Source: Hyaloraphidium curvatum
Taxonomy: Eukaryota > Monoblepharomycota > Hyaloraphidiomycetes > Hyaloraphidiales > Hyaloraphidiaceae
Length of the DNA: 64,000 bases
Direction of reading: 5' to 3'
Assembly (NCBI GenBank): GCA_025558095.1
Contig: JAIVFI010000031.1
Span: 434,001 to 498,000 of the forward strand
The position numbers and the translations under genes are program-made. The notes under the pieces are model-generated. The model saw only the letters and a program-made list of their open reading frames with translations. It was not told the DNA's origin and did not search any database. Shown in pieces: positions 49,437-60,316 of the stretch. The number at the start of each line of letters is the position of its first letter. Positions within the stretch are counted from its first letter, which is position 1.

Positions 49437-51697
49437 ATGGGGATCAAGACAGTCGCCCTCGGCGCCGCTCTCGCGGCGCTGGCCGCCACCGCCTCGGCCC
49501 AGTCCAGTGCGTCCCCCGTGACGGTGCCGCCCCCGCGGTCCCTGACCTCCCTTCTTCCTCTCCCAACCCCCGCGGTCCCTGGCTTCCCTTTCCTCCCCTT
49601 CCTCCGCGCAGACATCACCGTGCTCCCGAACGGCAGGCCCACGGTCTACTCGATCGCCAACGTCACCCAGGCCGAGAGCCAGTGGGGCTCGCTGGGCAGC
49701 AACCAGTGGATCCAGAGGCCGGGCAACCTGTCCATCGTGGACGGCGGGGCGCAGTTGACCAACAACACGTTCGGCCAGAACGGCGCCGTGTTCTACAACA
49801 GCACCCTGCCCCGCGACGCCCTCTTCGGGGGCTACGACCAGGACATCGGGTTCCTGATCGACAGGCAGAACGGGCCCCAGGGCGGTAACGGCATCGGCTG
49901 GGTCTTCCAGGTGCGCGGTGCCGGCGATCGCGTTCCCCTCCTCCGGCTGATCCGATCGCATCCTTCCGTCGCTCTCGCCTCGGCAGCCCGGCGCCCTGCC
50001 CAACGCCACCACCCAGCCCCTGCTCTACCCCCCCGCCGGCGCCGCCCGCGTCCCCGGCGCGCTCGAGGTCCACGTCGGCACCAACGGCCAGGCCTCGGCC
50101 AACGAGCCGCAGACGGGCGAGTTCATCGCCGTCTACAAGGACCGCAACATCAACTACAACGATGTGCCGGACCGCTGCAAGCTCCAGCTGCCCGACGGGA
50201 CCCTTACCAATAGGCCAGCGGGGATCAAGACTGCGTTTGATGCTGCCAACAACGGCACGCTCCGCATCTGGTGATGACAGCAGGCCAGAAGTTCAGCTAC
50301 GATTCTCTAACTCTACGCCCCACATAAAAGGTACCGGAACGACGCCAGGCCGTACCCCGTCGCTGCGGATATCACCTGCACCAACGCCCCCATGCCCAAC
50401 GTTACCGGGGTCCCCACTACGAGCTTCTCGATCATGGGCGCCACCGGTGACGCCGCAGGCAACAGGCACCTGATCAACACGTTCAACACCTCGTGTGGGT
50501 TCCGCATCCGGCGATCCGCTCCCCGCGGGCGTCCGATCGCAGACGGCTCACCTGATCCCGCACGCCCTCCCGCCGCAGTCTGCTCGTGGCCCAACTCAGG
50601 GTACTCCGGCGCCAACGGCACCTTTTGCTTCTGCGCCGCCCCGCTGGTTCCCAACGCCGCTGGTGACGCATGCGTCGGGGCTCCTCCGCCTCCCGAACCC
50701 TCCTCGGGTCTCTCGGGCGGCGCCATCGCCGGCATCGTGATCGGCTCCGTCGCCGGCGCGGCCTTGCTCGGCGGCGGCGCGTACGCCCTGGCCAAGCGCA
50801 ACAGGTCCGAGCCCGCGGCCGAGGAGACGCCCATGGCGGTCAAGGAGGTGCCGGTCCAGGCCGCCGCCGCCGCCCCCGTCGCTGCGGCTGCCGCCCCTGC
50901 CGTAACCGTGAGTCTCGAACAAACACCCGGCCCGATCGGCCGCTGATCGGCATTGCGTTCCTTCCAGGCGACCTCTGCAGTTCCAGCCGTCATAGGAGGC
51001 GCCGCCGCCGTCGGCGGTGCTGCGTACGCTGCGACCGTGTGTACCGTACGATCGCCCGTGCGCCCCGCGGCTTCTCACCGCATCCTGCAGAAGGCCGCCC
51101 CCGTCGTCTCCCCCGCCACGGTCCTGGTCCCCGGCACCAACAGCACCGTCGTGACCCCGTACGGCACAGTCGCAGACGCCACCAGGACCGCCCCGCTCGG
51201 CGCCGTCGTGCCCGCCAACCACACCGCCGCCGTGCCCGCCAGGGTCGTCGAGGGCGTCGACAACAGGGTGAGTTATGCCGATCAGATCCTCGATCCTATT
51301 CGCTGACGTCGATCCCGCAGTTCACCGTTGCCGTTGGAGGCGCTGTGATCGTCCCCGATGGCACCACCGTGACCGTCCCCGCCGGATTCGGCATGACCTC
51401 GACCCCCGCCGGCACCACGACTGCCAACGTGACCAACATCCCGCCCACCGCCACCGGCGCCGCGCGCAACGTGAGCCCGACCAGGTGCCGATCGCATCCT
51501 TCCCGGGTTCCCTGACGCCCCGTTCCCAGGTCTCGGTCCCGGCCGGCTCGCTCAACGTGCCCACGGGCAGCACCATCACCATCCCCGGCGGGTCGTCGCT
51601 GACCGTTCCGAATGGCACCGTCGTGCTCCCGAACGGCGGCCAGGCCTACGGCGGGTGGACCACCTACGACGCCGACAAGTTCATCGCCAAGCAGTAA
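49437..51697 (+). CDS. Secretory-pathway membrane protein with lectin-like ectodomain, nine exons
   Basis: Exons 49437-49506, 49612-49910, 49987-50270, 50331-50494, 50579-50907, 50968-51036, 51091-51267, 51321-51470 and 51530-51697 join to 569 residues. Signal peptide: TVALGAALAALAATASAQ. The ectodomain (about residues 25-300) has beta-rich sequence with many N-glycosylation sites and GFLIDRQNGPQGGNGIGWVFQ then ALEVHVGTNG and GEFIAVYKD, which resembles L-type lectin/ConA-like folds. A cysteine motif follows (FCSWPNSGYSGANGTFCFC). Next a transmembrane helix (AIAGIVIGSVAGAALLGGGA) and basic stop-transfer, then an Ala/Pro linker and C-terminal repeats of a V/T-V-P-x-G-T unit (TTVTVPAGFG, VSVPAGSLNVPTGS, LTVPNGTVVLPNG). 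The lectin assignment is tentative. Confidence 0.7.
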
Positions 51698-51804
51698 GAC
51701 TGTTTTGGTCTCTAGTGTTCTTTATCGTGCTTCAAAGTAAAGCTAGCAATAGACTTCTTTTGCAAGTTGTGTGGGAGTCGAGAGTAGTAGTGACTGCTCG
51801 AGTG

Positions 51805-52707
51805 ATGACTGCAGAACCGCGGAGGAACCGGAGACGGCCCGAAACCTTCGTCGCAATGCGCTCCACCGACGCGATACAGCTCGCCGCGGTCTTCATCCTG
51901 GACTCTGCGTCCGCTTGGAGCTCCTGCGGGTTCCGGATCTCGCCCGCGGGCACGCTGCCGGCGGAAGTCAGTGCCGCCGCGGAGCGTGATTCCGCGCGGC
52001 ATTCCGCCTCGCAGGACGACGCCGGCGTGATCTGGTTCGCCGATGGCACGTGCATCGCGCTTCTCGGACGTCAGAAAAAGGATGCCCAGCGTGTGCCCTA
52101 CCCGGTCGTGTCGTATGCGCTGTTCGTCGATGGAAGGACGTCTCCCACGACGGTTTCCGCCCACTCGGCCCTCAACTTCCATCTGCTGCCTGCCGCGACG
52201 TCCGCCGGCAACGACAAGTATCTCGGGCACCCCAACGGGATAACCTGCATCGACAGGCTGTCCCTAAACACGACCTCGCACGCCGACCTCGGGGTTGCGC
52301 TCGCGGCCGAGGTCCACGGGGCCTTGGCTTCGCCTCGCAGGGTCGAAGACTATGGCAAGGGCATGCGGATGGCGTTCTGGAAGGTCGGCGTGCCTGTTAC
52401 GGGCAAGGACAATCGCGGGGAAGTGCTGCTCGAGGTCATCGAGCGCGCCGGCAAGGCCGGGTCGGGGGCCGCAGCACGGCCGAGCAAGACGACCATGTGG
52501 GGATTCATATTGCTTTCTCCGGACCTCGCCAAAACCCACGGCTTCGTGGACGGGAGCGGGAGGGCGAGGAAGTTGAAGCCCGCCGCCCAAAAGGGACGGC
52601 ACATCTTCACTTTCGAAAAACAAGCCCCGGAGAGGGAAAGCATGATCGTGGACGTTGCGGTGCTGAGCCCAGAGCCTGTCAAGGAGGACCTGAAGGCGAA
52701 AGTGTAG
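51805..52707 (+). CDS. Possible glyoxalase-fold (VOC) protein
   Basis: Single exon, 300 residues from ATG 51805; ATG 51856 is an alternative. The sequence GHPNGITCIDRLSLNTTSHADLG is like the start of glyoxalase-like domains (G-x-x-x-x-D-H/R-L-x-L, then Asp), followed by LAAEVHGALASPRRVEDYGKGMRMAFWKVG and a VEVIE-like strand (EVLLEVIERAGK), then WGFILLSPDLAKT. The metal ligand pattern is incomplete, so the fold is only suggested. The N-terminus has a hydrophobic helix (AIQLAAVFILDSASAW). Single-exon gene, 107 bp after the lectin-like gene on the same strand. Catalytic activity is not supported. Confidence 0.5.
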   Translation: MTAEPRRNRRRPETFVAMRSTDAIQLAAVFILDSASAWSSCGFRISPAGTLPAEVSAAAERDSARHSASQDDAGVIWFADGTCIALLGRQKKDAQRVPYPVVSYALFVDGRTSPTTVSAHSALNFHLLPAATSAGNDKYLGHPNGITCIDRLSLNTTSHADLGVALAAEVHGALASPRRVEDYGKGMRMAFWKVGVPVTGKDNRGEVLLEVIERAGKAGSGAAARPSKTTMWGFILLSPDLAKTHGFVDGSGRARKLKPAAQKGRHIFTFEKQAPERESMIVDVAVLSPEPVKEDLKAKV

Positions 52708-52946
52708 TCAATCGTGGTGTTTCCATCAACTTCGCGTGGTTTCGGTTCGTTACACTCGCCCCTCCTCCGCCAACTGACGCCGACACAGGCCACAATATGT
52801 CCTAGCAAAGTCTTGCTGCAAGCAAAGTATCCTGTCCGTGCTCGAGTTCGTCTCTGTCGCCGATGTCCGAGTTCGGTTCGTCGTCCCTCCCAAGCCCACC
52901 AGCTCCGCCCTCGCCGCCCTTTTTCACTTCTCCGGACCATTCCTCA

Positions 52947-53300
52947 TTACTTCTCCTTCTTCGCTTCGCTGGCGGCCTTGGCCTTCTTGGGGTCGGGCTT
53001 GATAATGTCGTAGGTCGAAACCTCAGCGTTCGACGCAAAGTAGTACATGATGCCCGCCAGCACCGTGAAAATGATGAGGATCTCCGGCAGCGGCGACAGT
53101 TTATCCAGGCCGAACCAGTTGAGGCCGATGGTCTCCTCGCCGCGGGCAAGGCGCGAGTTCCAGATGTCGTTTAGTGCGTCCACAATGACCTTGTAGGCGC
53201 TCGCGGCCTCCTCGCCGGACGCCGGCTTCTGGCCCGAGCCGACCTCGGCAATGTACTGCGCGGCCTTTTCGGCCTCTTCGTTGCCAAAAATGCCACTCAT
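52947..53300 (-). CDS. Small single-pass membrane protein
   Basis: 117 residues, single exon, from ATG 53300. A charged N-terminal domain of about 70 residues (FGNEEAEKAAQYIAEVGSG, YKVIVDALNDIWNSRLARGE) precedes one transmembrane helix (ILIIFTVLAGIMYYFAS), then a short tail ending in a lysine-rich sequence (KKAKAASEAKKEK). The C-terminal lysines could retain the protein in the ER. Upstream frame extension is without bias, so ATG 53300 is chosen. No family recognised; the conserved look and high coding bias make it a real gene. It sits 236 bp downstream of the ABCG gene on the same strand. Confidence 0.65.
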   Translation of the reverse strand: MSGIFGNEEAEKAAQYIAEVGSGQKPASGEEAASAYKVIVDALNDIWNSRLARGEETIGLNWFGLDKLSPLPEILIIFTVLAGIMYYFASNAEVSTYDIIKPDPKKAKAASEAKKEK

Positions 53301-53535
53301 TCTGGCGGCGTGCGGGGTTGGAATCGCTTTTTGTCGATTTGCGCGCTGCCGACGGCTGGGCCGGACGATCCGGCCGGGCCGCGTCAACCCATCACCGTCC
53401 GAAATGGACTGAACCGGAGCAATGCAGCTTGTATCCAGGTCTCTTATCCAATAACGACCTAAACAAACACAGCGAGAGCTGGGATTATTTACACCATGCT
53501 CGCTTCTTTCGTCGCCAACCGTCCGTCGTCCCCGC

Positions 53536-56388
53536 CTACTTTTGCCTGAAGTTGCAGAGCCAAAGGGCGAGGTAGGCGACAATCGACCAGCCGAAACCGG
53601 TGATGAAGGCGACGCCCATGTAGAAGCCGGTGGGCGTCGTGATGAAGTGGTCGATGCCGAAGCCGACGACCGAGCCGGAAGAGTTGGTGATGAACCATTG
53701 GAAGGCTGCCGGGTATCGCATCAGCGCAAGTCCAATCGGGCGCTTAAGCACGACTCACCGAGAGCGTTGACGATGTAGGCCTCGCCGTTGGCGTAGAAGC
53801 AAGTCTGCGCGGGCGGCAGGGGGTTGGCGACCAGGAAGTTGGCGAAGCCGAGCATGGCGGCGGCATCGGTGGTCTGCGTGAGCGCAGTGCTGATGGCGGC
53901 CGTGTCGGTGGGGGGGATGTTGATCGCGGCGCCAAAGGCGGCCCGGGCGGCGGCGACCTGCTCGTTCAGGTTGTCGATGACGGCCTGAGGGTTGCCGGCC
54001 GTGGTGGCAGCGGCGCTGGCGATCTGGAGGTTCTGCAACCCGCGCGCGGTGCGGTACAGCGAGTTGACCGTGGCGTTGACGTCGGCACTGGCGTTCTCCC
54101 AGATGTCGAACGAGTTCATCGCAGCCACGAGGCTGGGGTTGGCAGCGACGGCCGTGGCGGTGAGGTTCTTGGCCGCCCCGCTGATGCCGCGGTTCGAGAT
54201 GCCCGTCGTGTCGAAGGGGAACAGCTCAACCGCCGTGCAGGTGAGGTTCTGGCCGTAAAGCTCGTTGCGCATGGTGGGGACGAACCACAGACGGTCGTAC
54301 CTGACGACGACGCAAGGTCAGCTATGCGTCAACGGAATCGCAGGACGATCAAGACACGCACGAGAACCACTGCCAGAAGGCCTTGACCGAGGGGTGGCGG
54401 GTGAACAGGAAGGTGTCGGTGATGTAGTAGCCGCCGAGGAGAATGCCGTAGAAGTAGTGCAGGGTGAAGGTCGCGTTGGCGTACGGGATCGAGGCCGCGA
54501 TGTATGCGCACACAAGGTTGAGACCGGTCGACGCGAAAGCCTCGCAGATCATGTAGGCGATGTAGTAGCCGATGAACTGCGGAAGCCAGCCGGACATCGG
54601 GAACATGATGCCAGCGACGACGGCCTGCAGAGGCGTCAGTAGGTGACGCAGGCAATAGAAAGGGCCGACCCACCATGACGGCCGACAGGAAGACCCATTC
54701 GACGAAGTACATCACGATCAGGTGGCCGAGGCGGTGGTAGTAGCCGGCGGCCTCCTCGTGGTAGTACTGCTTGCGCTTCTCGACCCAGTAAGCGATGGCG
54801 GCGGAACCGTAGCCGGGAACCATGAGCTTGTACGCAAAGCCCTCAGCGCAGCGGGCATCGTAGCCACCTGCGAATCAAAGTCAGATGTGCATCGCTAGTA
54901 CTGCGCAGGAAGACACGCACCAGCGTTGCGGCCGAGCTGCCAGAATGCACCGCCGAAGAAGAGAGCCGTGCAGATACCGGCAATGAAGCGCGAAGTCGAC
55001 ATGATCGGGTTGCGGAGGTAGACCATGACCTGGCGCTTAAGGAGCTGCCAGAACTGGATGTGGACGGGGGCCTGCTGGTAGAAGCCGAGGCGGTCGGCGA
55101 AGGTGGGGACCTCGTCGGCCTTGGCGACGACGTCGTTGATGGAGCCCTGGCCCGAGTGGATGGCCTCGACCTTCTTCTGGAGAATGGTGCGCTCGGCGGA
55201 TCCCTCCCAGGCCTCGATGAGGCGGTCGGGCTGCGCGGCAAGGGCATCGGCGTAGACCTCGGCTGGAAGCGAGGGATAGGTCAGAATGGGTCGAGGCACG
55301 GGCGAACCGAACGGAAAACACACCGGGGTTGCCGGCGACGGGGATTCCGAGCGACTCGAAGTACAAGATGGCGTCGACGACGCGGCCGTAGTAGCAGAGC
55401 TTGCCCTTGGCGAGCGCGAGCAGGTAGTCGAACTGCGACAGGATGGTGTACGACGGCTGGTGGATCGTGGCGATGCAGGCGAGCTTGCGGAGGCGGGTGA
55501 CCTCGACGACGTTGGCGATGATCTCACGGCCGGTGTTGGAGTCGAGGCCGGTCGTGGGCTCGTCGAGGAAGAGCACCGAGGCGACGGGGAGCAGCTCCAT
55601 GGCGACGTTGAGGCGCTTGCGCTCGCCGGTGGACAGGCCGCGCTGGAGAGCGCCGCCGATCCTGCGGTTCTCGCAGTAGCCGAGGCGCATGACCTCAAGC
55701 ACGTCGCTGATCTGCGGGGGCCGAAATCAGGCGCGCTTGAGGTAGTCACGTTCGAGTCGTCCTCACCCGAGAATCACGCTGCTGTTGGCTCCAGTCCTTG
55801 GGCAGGCGGAGAGCGGCGCCGAAGCGCAGCATCTCCTTGCAGGTGAGCTCCGGCGTGAGCAGGTCGTCCGAAGTCACGTAGCCCGACTCCTTGACGAAGG
55901 TGCGCTTGGTGAGGAGGGCGCCGTTGAGCCGGATGTCCTGCGTCCATTTGCCGGTGGTCTTGCGGAAGGCCAGGATGTCGAGAAGGGTCGACTTGCCGGC
56001 ACCCGAGGGGCCCATAATCGCAAGAGTCTCGCCGGGCTGCGGAGGGGGAACAGGGAGACGGTCAGTGCCTTCGCTCGGGGACGTCCCGCAGGCACCGCCG
56101 GCCGGGACGCACCTTGCAGTAGCCCGAAACCATGTCGAGCAGAACCTTGGGCTTGCCCTCCGACTTCAGGACACAGCTGATGTCCTTGAACGAGAAGAAG
56201 GCCGGGTTCAACTGGTTCGGGTCCGTGACGGCCCACGACGCCAGCCTGGCGACCTTCTCGCCGGCCTTGGGCAGGGCGATGGAGGTCTGGCCGGTGGCGA
56301 TCTTCTCCTCGGCAGCCGCGGCGGCGGCGACGCCGGCGTCCATGGCCCCCTGCGTCTCGGCGGCAACGGTCGCGGCGGTGTTCTCCAT
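53536..56388 (-). CDS. ABCG (White/PDR half-size) ABC transporter, copy A
   Basis: Exons 56113-56388, 55767-56036, 55324-55711, 54921-55262, 54674-54867, 54362-54624, 53759-54300 and 53536-53705 give 814 residues. Nucleotide-binding domain: Walker A GPSGAGKSTLLD, Q-loop region SGYVTSDDLLTPELT, signature RGLSTGERKR, where the second Gly of the canonical S-G-G-E is Thr, Walker B VLFLDEPTTGLDS and H-loop ATIHQPS. The membrane domain has six helices (e.g. FIAGICTALFFGGAFWQLG, FIGYYIAYMICEAF, FYGILLGGYYITDTF) and a long, Asn-glycosylation-rich extracellular loop before the last helix. Half-transporter order NBD-TMD is the ABCG type; these export sterols, lipids or drugs as dimers. The copy B gene is head to head 919 bp away. 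Confidence 0.92.
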
Positions 56389-57307
56389 TGTTGCGGCTAA
56401 CGGTGTCCCGTCGACGATGGGCTGGAGAGGGCACCTGTTAGTCTGGAGTGCTGCGGCGTCTCCCCCGCGGCGCCGGCGACCGTGTCCCCCGCCACGCGCA
56501 AGCCGCCGCACTCCCCCGGGGGTGCGCCGGCCGCGGGGTCGGCAGGTCGCTACCGAGCGTGTCGCCGGCGCCGCCGCAGCCCAGCGACGCCCACCTCTGC
56601 TCCGCTAACCGGCTGTCGGTCGTTTCGGCCCGGTGGATGAACGGATGAAGCCGGGGACACGGTGATCGAGCGCCTGGACCGCCGTGGCGATCCCCCGCCC
56701 TACCCCCAACCCAATGTTGGGAGACAGGCCGTCACCCACGACAGACAAACGCATTTTATGCACACGCAGCACGTAAAATGCAATAAAAGTCTATTGGAAA
56801 GCCGTACGGGGGAGGATTTTCTCCAGCGGTTGCTCATTGGCGAGCACGAGGTCCGATGCGGCAGTGCGCCGGATGGATCGGAGGCCGGGCAGGGCAACCG
56901 AAGAGCAGATAACGCGCCCCGAGGCATCAGCATTGCATCGCGAGACAAAATTTTGGTCCCCGCCCACTTCTGCTAGCGATACCGATTTTGGCGCTGGCCC
57001 GCCACCTGATGCCCTCGGGGGACCGATTCCGTGGCAATCCGCGCGCCCCAACCGCCTCCGGGCCTTCCCAGCGGCCCAGGACAACTCCGCCAGCTTCAGC
57101 GGGCCTTTTCAAGACCGATCGGCGCCGCAATCGCCTGGTGCGCCTTCCCGCCGATGTATATTGCGGGGGTTCTGTCCCTCGGGGGCTGGTGTCCGGCGTG
57201 GGGCCCTCGGTGGCGGTCGATCTGGACCGACGAATCTCCCGTGCCGCGCCGCGCCGCAGCCCACCGCACGCCCATCGACGCCGTCTCCCCGCACGCCCGC
57301 GACGAGA
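56389..57307. promoter_or_regulatory. Divergent promoter region of the ABCG pair
   Basis: 919 bp between the two ABCG start codons. The left half is CG-rich; the middle (about 56740-56830) is AT-richer with short runs such as TTTTATGC and ATAAAAGT that could serve as core promoter elements. No gene supported. Joint control of both half-transporters is an inference from the arrangement. Confidence 0.55.
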
Positions 57308-60075
57308 ATGGCCTCCGCCGACACCCCCGCCGGGGTCAACGACCACGCCGGCTACACGGTGCGTCGCCGCCCGCCGCCGGGCCCGCGAAGTCCCCCACGC
57401 TGACCCCTTCGCGCAGGTTACCTGGGAGGGCGTCAACTGCAAGCTCACGTCGGGCAACCTGTTCGGTCAGAAGCGCGTGGTGCACTCGCTGATCGACAAC
57501 TCGGGCTTTGCCCGCCCCGGCGAGTCGCTCGCTATCATCGGCCCCTCGGGCGCCGGCAAGACCACGCTGCTCGGTGGGTTTCGCGGGACAGAGCATGGAG
57601 TGGGGGCAGCTATGTGGACGTCTGGAAGTCGCGCAATGCGGCGGAGACGCGGGACTGGGCGGCCAGGCTGTGGGGGATCCCGGGAGACAGGGGGATCAGA
57701 CGGCTCGACTCAACCCGAGTCGACCGCGGGCGTTGCTGGCGTTTCAACGCTGGATGATGAGGCTCCGGCGTGCTTCTCGCTGTGGCGTCGCTGTCGCGGT
57801 TTTTGCTGTTTGCTCACGGCGGTTCCCCATCCGCAGACATCCTCTCGCAGCGCAAGTCCCTCGGCCAGCTCTCCGGCGAGATCCTCGTCAACGGCCAGAA
57901 GCCCGATGCGTTCTTCAAGCGCCGCCTGGGCCAGATTACCACCATGATGGCCCACATCCCGACCATGACCGTGCGCGAGACGCTCATGTTCGCCGCCGAG
58001 TGCCGCATGCCCCGCGCCGCCACCAAGGATGAGCGCATCGCCCGCGTCGACGAGGTCATTGCCGGCCTCAAGCTCACCAACGCCCAGAACACGCCCGTCG
58101 GCGACGAGCTCATCCGCGGTGTCTCCTCCGGCGAGAAGAAGCGCACTGAGGTCGCCACCGAGATGATCGCCCGCCCCCGCATGCTCTTCCTCGACGAGCC
58201 CACTTCGTATGTCCGCTACGTCTGTCTCCTCACGAGCGAAAGCTGATCGAAGTACCGCCTGCAGGGGTCTCGACGACTTCGGCGCGCGCTTCACCATGGA
58301 GCTCGTGCTCAAGTACGTCAAGTCGGAGAACGTCTGCGTCGTTATCGTCATCCACCAGCCCTGCGAGGCCGTCTTCAAGCTCTTCGACAACTGCATGCTG
58401 CTGTCCGAGGGCCGCATCACCTACTTCGGCCCCGTCGCCGCCGCCGAGTCGTACTTCACCACCATGGGCTACCCGACTCCCAAGCTCCAGAACCCCATCG
58501 AGCACTACCTGGACGTCACCTCCGCCAACACGCAGGCCGCCGCCGAGTACTACGACAAGTCGCCCCTCGCGCAGGCCAACCTCGCCGAGATTGCCCGCCT
58601 CAAGAGCCAATCCTACTCCGCCGTGCGCTACTCGGAGCACATCGTCGAGCGCCAGTGGTGGGACCAGATCCGCCTCGTCGGCTACCGCTGTCTCGTCCGC
58701 TACTGGCGCAACCCCTCGACCTCGTGGGGCCGCCTGTTCATGTTCACGGCCCTCGCCTTGGTGTTCGGCGGTCTGTTCTACAACGTGAGTTCCTGTTGCA
58801 GCACCGAATGCCAGCGCTCACATGGCTCTTGCCCATCCAGCTGCAAAACGACGTCCAGGGTATCCGTAACCGTCTTTCCGTCACCTCGACCTTCGGTTTC
58901 CTCGCCATCTTCGTCGCCGTCGCCGCCGTGCCGCAGTTCCTCGAGGACCGCGAGCTGTACCTGCAGGAGCTCGACACCGCCTTCTACGGCACCGTCCCGT
59001 ACTGGCTGACGTACCTCATCATTGAGTGAGTTCAAAGCTGCGACTTTGCCTGTAGGCGAAGTCTGACGCGCGGTCCACCAGGGGTTGCTTCACCATGGTC
59101 ATCACCACGATCCAGATGGTCATCATCTTCTTCATGGCCGGCTTCGAGGCCCAGTACTTCGGCCCCATCTACCCCATGATGCTTGTCCAGATGTGGCTCG
59201 CCACCGCCGTGTCGCAGGCCTGGTCGTCCTGGTGCAAGACCCTCGTGCAGGCCTACACCGCCCTCTGGGCCGCCGGCCTCATCTTCTACGCCTTCTCGGG
59301 CACTCAGGCCGCCCTCGGCACCGTGTCGCCCGCCCTCCGCTGGATGGCCGACATCAACTACTGGCGCTGGTGCCTGCAGTACGTCGTGAGTATGGGCGAG
59401 CGTTTCGTGGCGATCGCGTCTGAGCCTTCTCTTCCCCCCAGATCTGGATCATCATGAAGGACTATATTATGCAGTGCCCCACCATTCCCTCGAGCGTTTT
59501 CGCCGGCCCGGTCGCCGCCGGCTTCCGCAACGCCATGAACGCCACCTTCCTCGCCACGCCCTCGAACGACGTCCAGGTCTCCACGTTCTGGGAGGGCGTC
59601 CGCATCATGAACGCCAACGCCAACGCCGCCGGCTCGTCTGCCAGCACCCCCGCGACGCAGGCCGCCATGCTCGCCAACAACAACGCCATCGCCGCCGGGC
59701 TCGCTCCCCTCACCCAGACCCCCGGCAACTTCTCGGACCCTGCGCAGTACCGCAACGCGATCGGCGCCTTCCAGATGTGGAACAACGCCTCGACCTCGGC
59801 CGTCACCATCGCCCGCTCTCCCGCCATTTTCCCGCCCGGCTACTACTGCCCGGTCGGCCAGGGCAAGGACTTCATCAGGAAGTACCGCGACCTCAGCCCC
59901 GAGAACCCCGCCACCAGTGAGTTTTCTGCCCGAATGCTTTTTCGGGGCCTCGAGGCGCTGACGCATGCACCCCCTAGCCAACGTTGCCTACGCCGTCAAC
60001 GTGTGCCTGTTTATCTTCTTCTCGCTTATGGCCTTGACCGGTCTTATGTTCTCGAGGAACTACCGCAAGCGCTAA
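57308..60075 (+). CDS. ABCG (White/PDR half-size) ABC transporter, copy B
   Basis: Exons 57308-57358, 57417-57573, 57837-58206, 58265-58784, 58841-59025, 59082-59385, 59442-59916 and 59978-60075 give 719 residues. Seen: Walker A GPSGAGKTTLLD (split by a 263-nt intron before the Asp), SGEILVNGQKPDAFFKRRLG, signature RGVSSGEKKRTEV (second Gly of the usual S-G-G-E is Ser), Walker B RMLFLDEPTSGLDD (the G-L-D-D joined across an intron) and VIVIHQPC (H-loop). The membrane domain has six helices, LALVFGGLFYN and FGFLAIFVAVAAVP among them, and a long Asn-rich loop with FPPGYYCPVGQ before the final helix (LFIFFSLMALTGLMF). C-terminus RNYRKR. Same NBD-TMD order as copy A; heterodimer formation is possible. 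Intron positions differ from copy A. Confidence 0.92.
57574..57836 (+). other. Unusually long intron in ABCG copy B
   Basis: 263 nt, against about 56 nt for the six other introns of this gene. It splits the Walker A helix before the Asp. It starts GTGGGTTTCG and ends CCGCAG. No gene or repeat seen inside. Confidence 0.7.
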
Positions 60076-60316
60076 TCTGCCAGGCGAAAATGGTGGTCGG
60101 GGGGCTGGCCTTTGGATTCGGCGGACGCCGCTATTTGTGCGTGACGTACGATGTACATTCGAAGAGAACACGCAGATGTTCGATTCGCCTCCTAGTTCCC
60201 CGCCGGTCGTCAAATCTCGGAGTGGTGTCCGTCTGATCGCTCGGCGCGCGACCGCCCGATCGCGGGGATGAGCAGCGCTCGCGCAACGCCAACTCGGTCC
60301 TCCGGCCCCCATCAAA

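Noticed and set aside
47915-49642. Several overlapping frames of 300-575 codons on both strands in the GC-rich gap.
   Set aside because: All translate to Arg/Pro/Ala-rich low-complexity sequence with no domain, no credible start and no splice pattern; stop codons are simply rare at this GC content.
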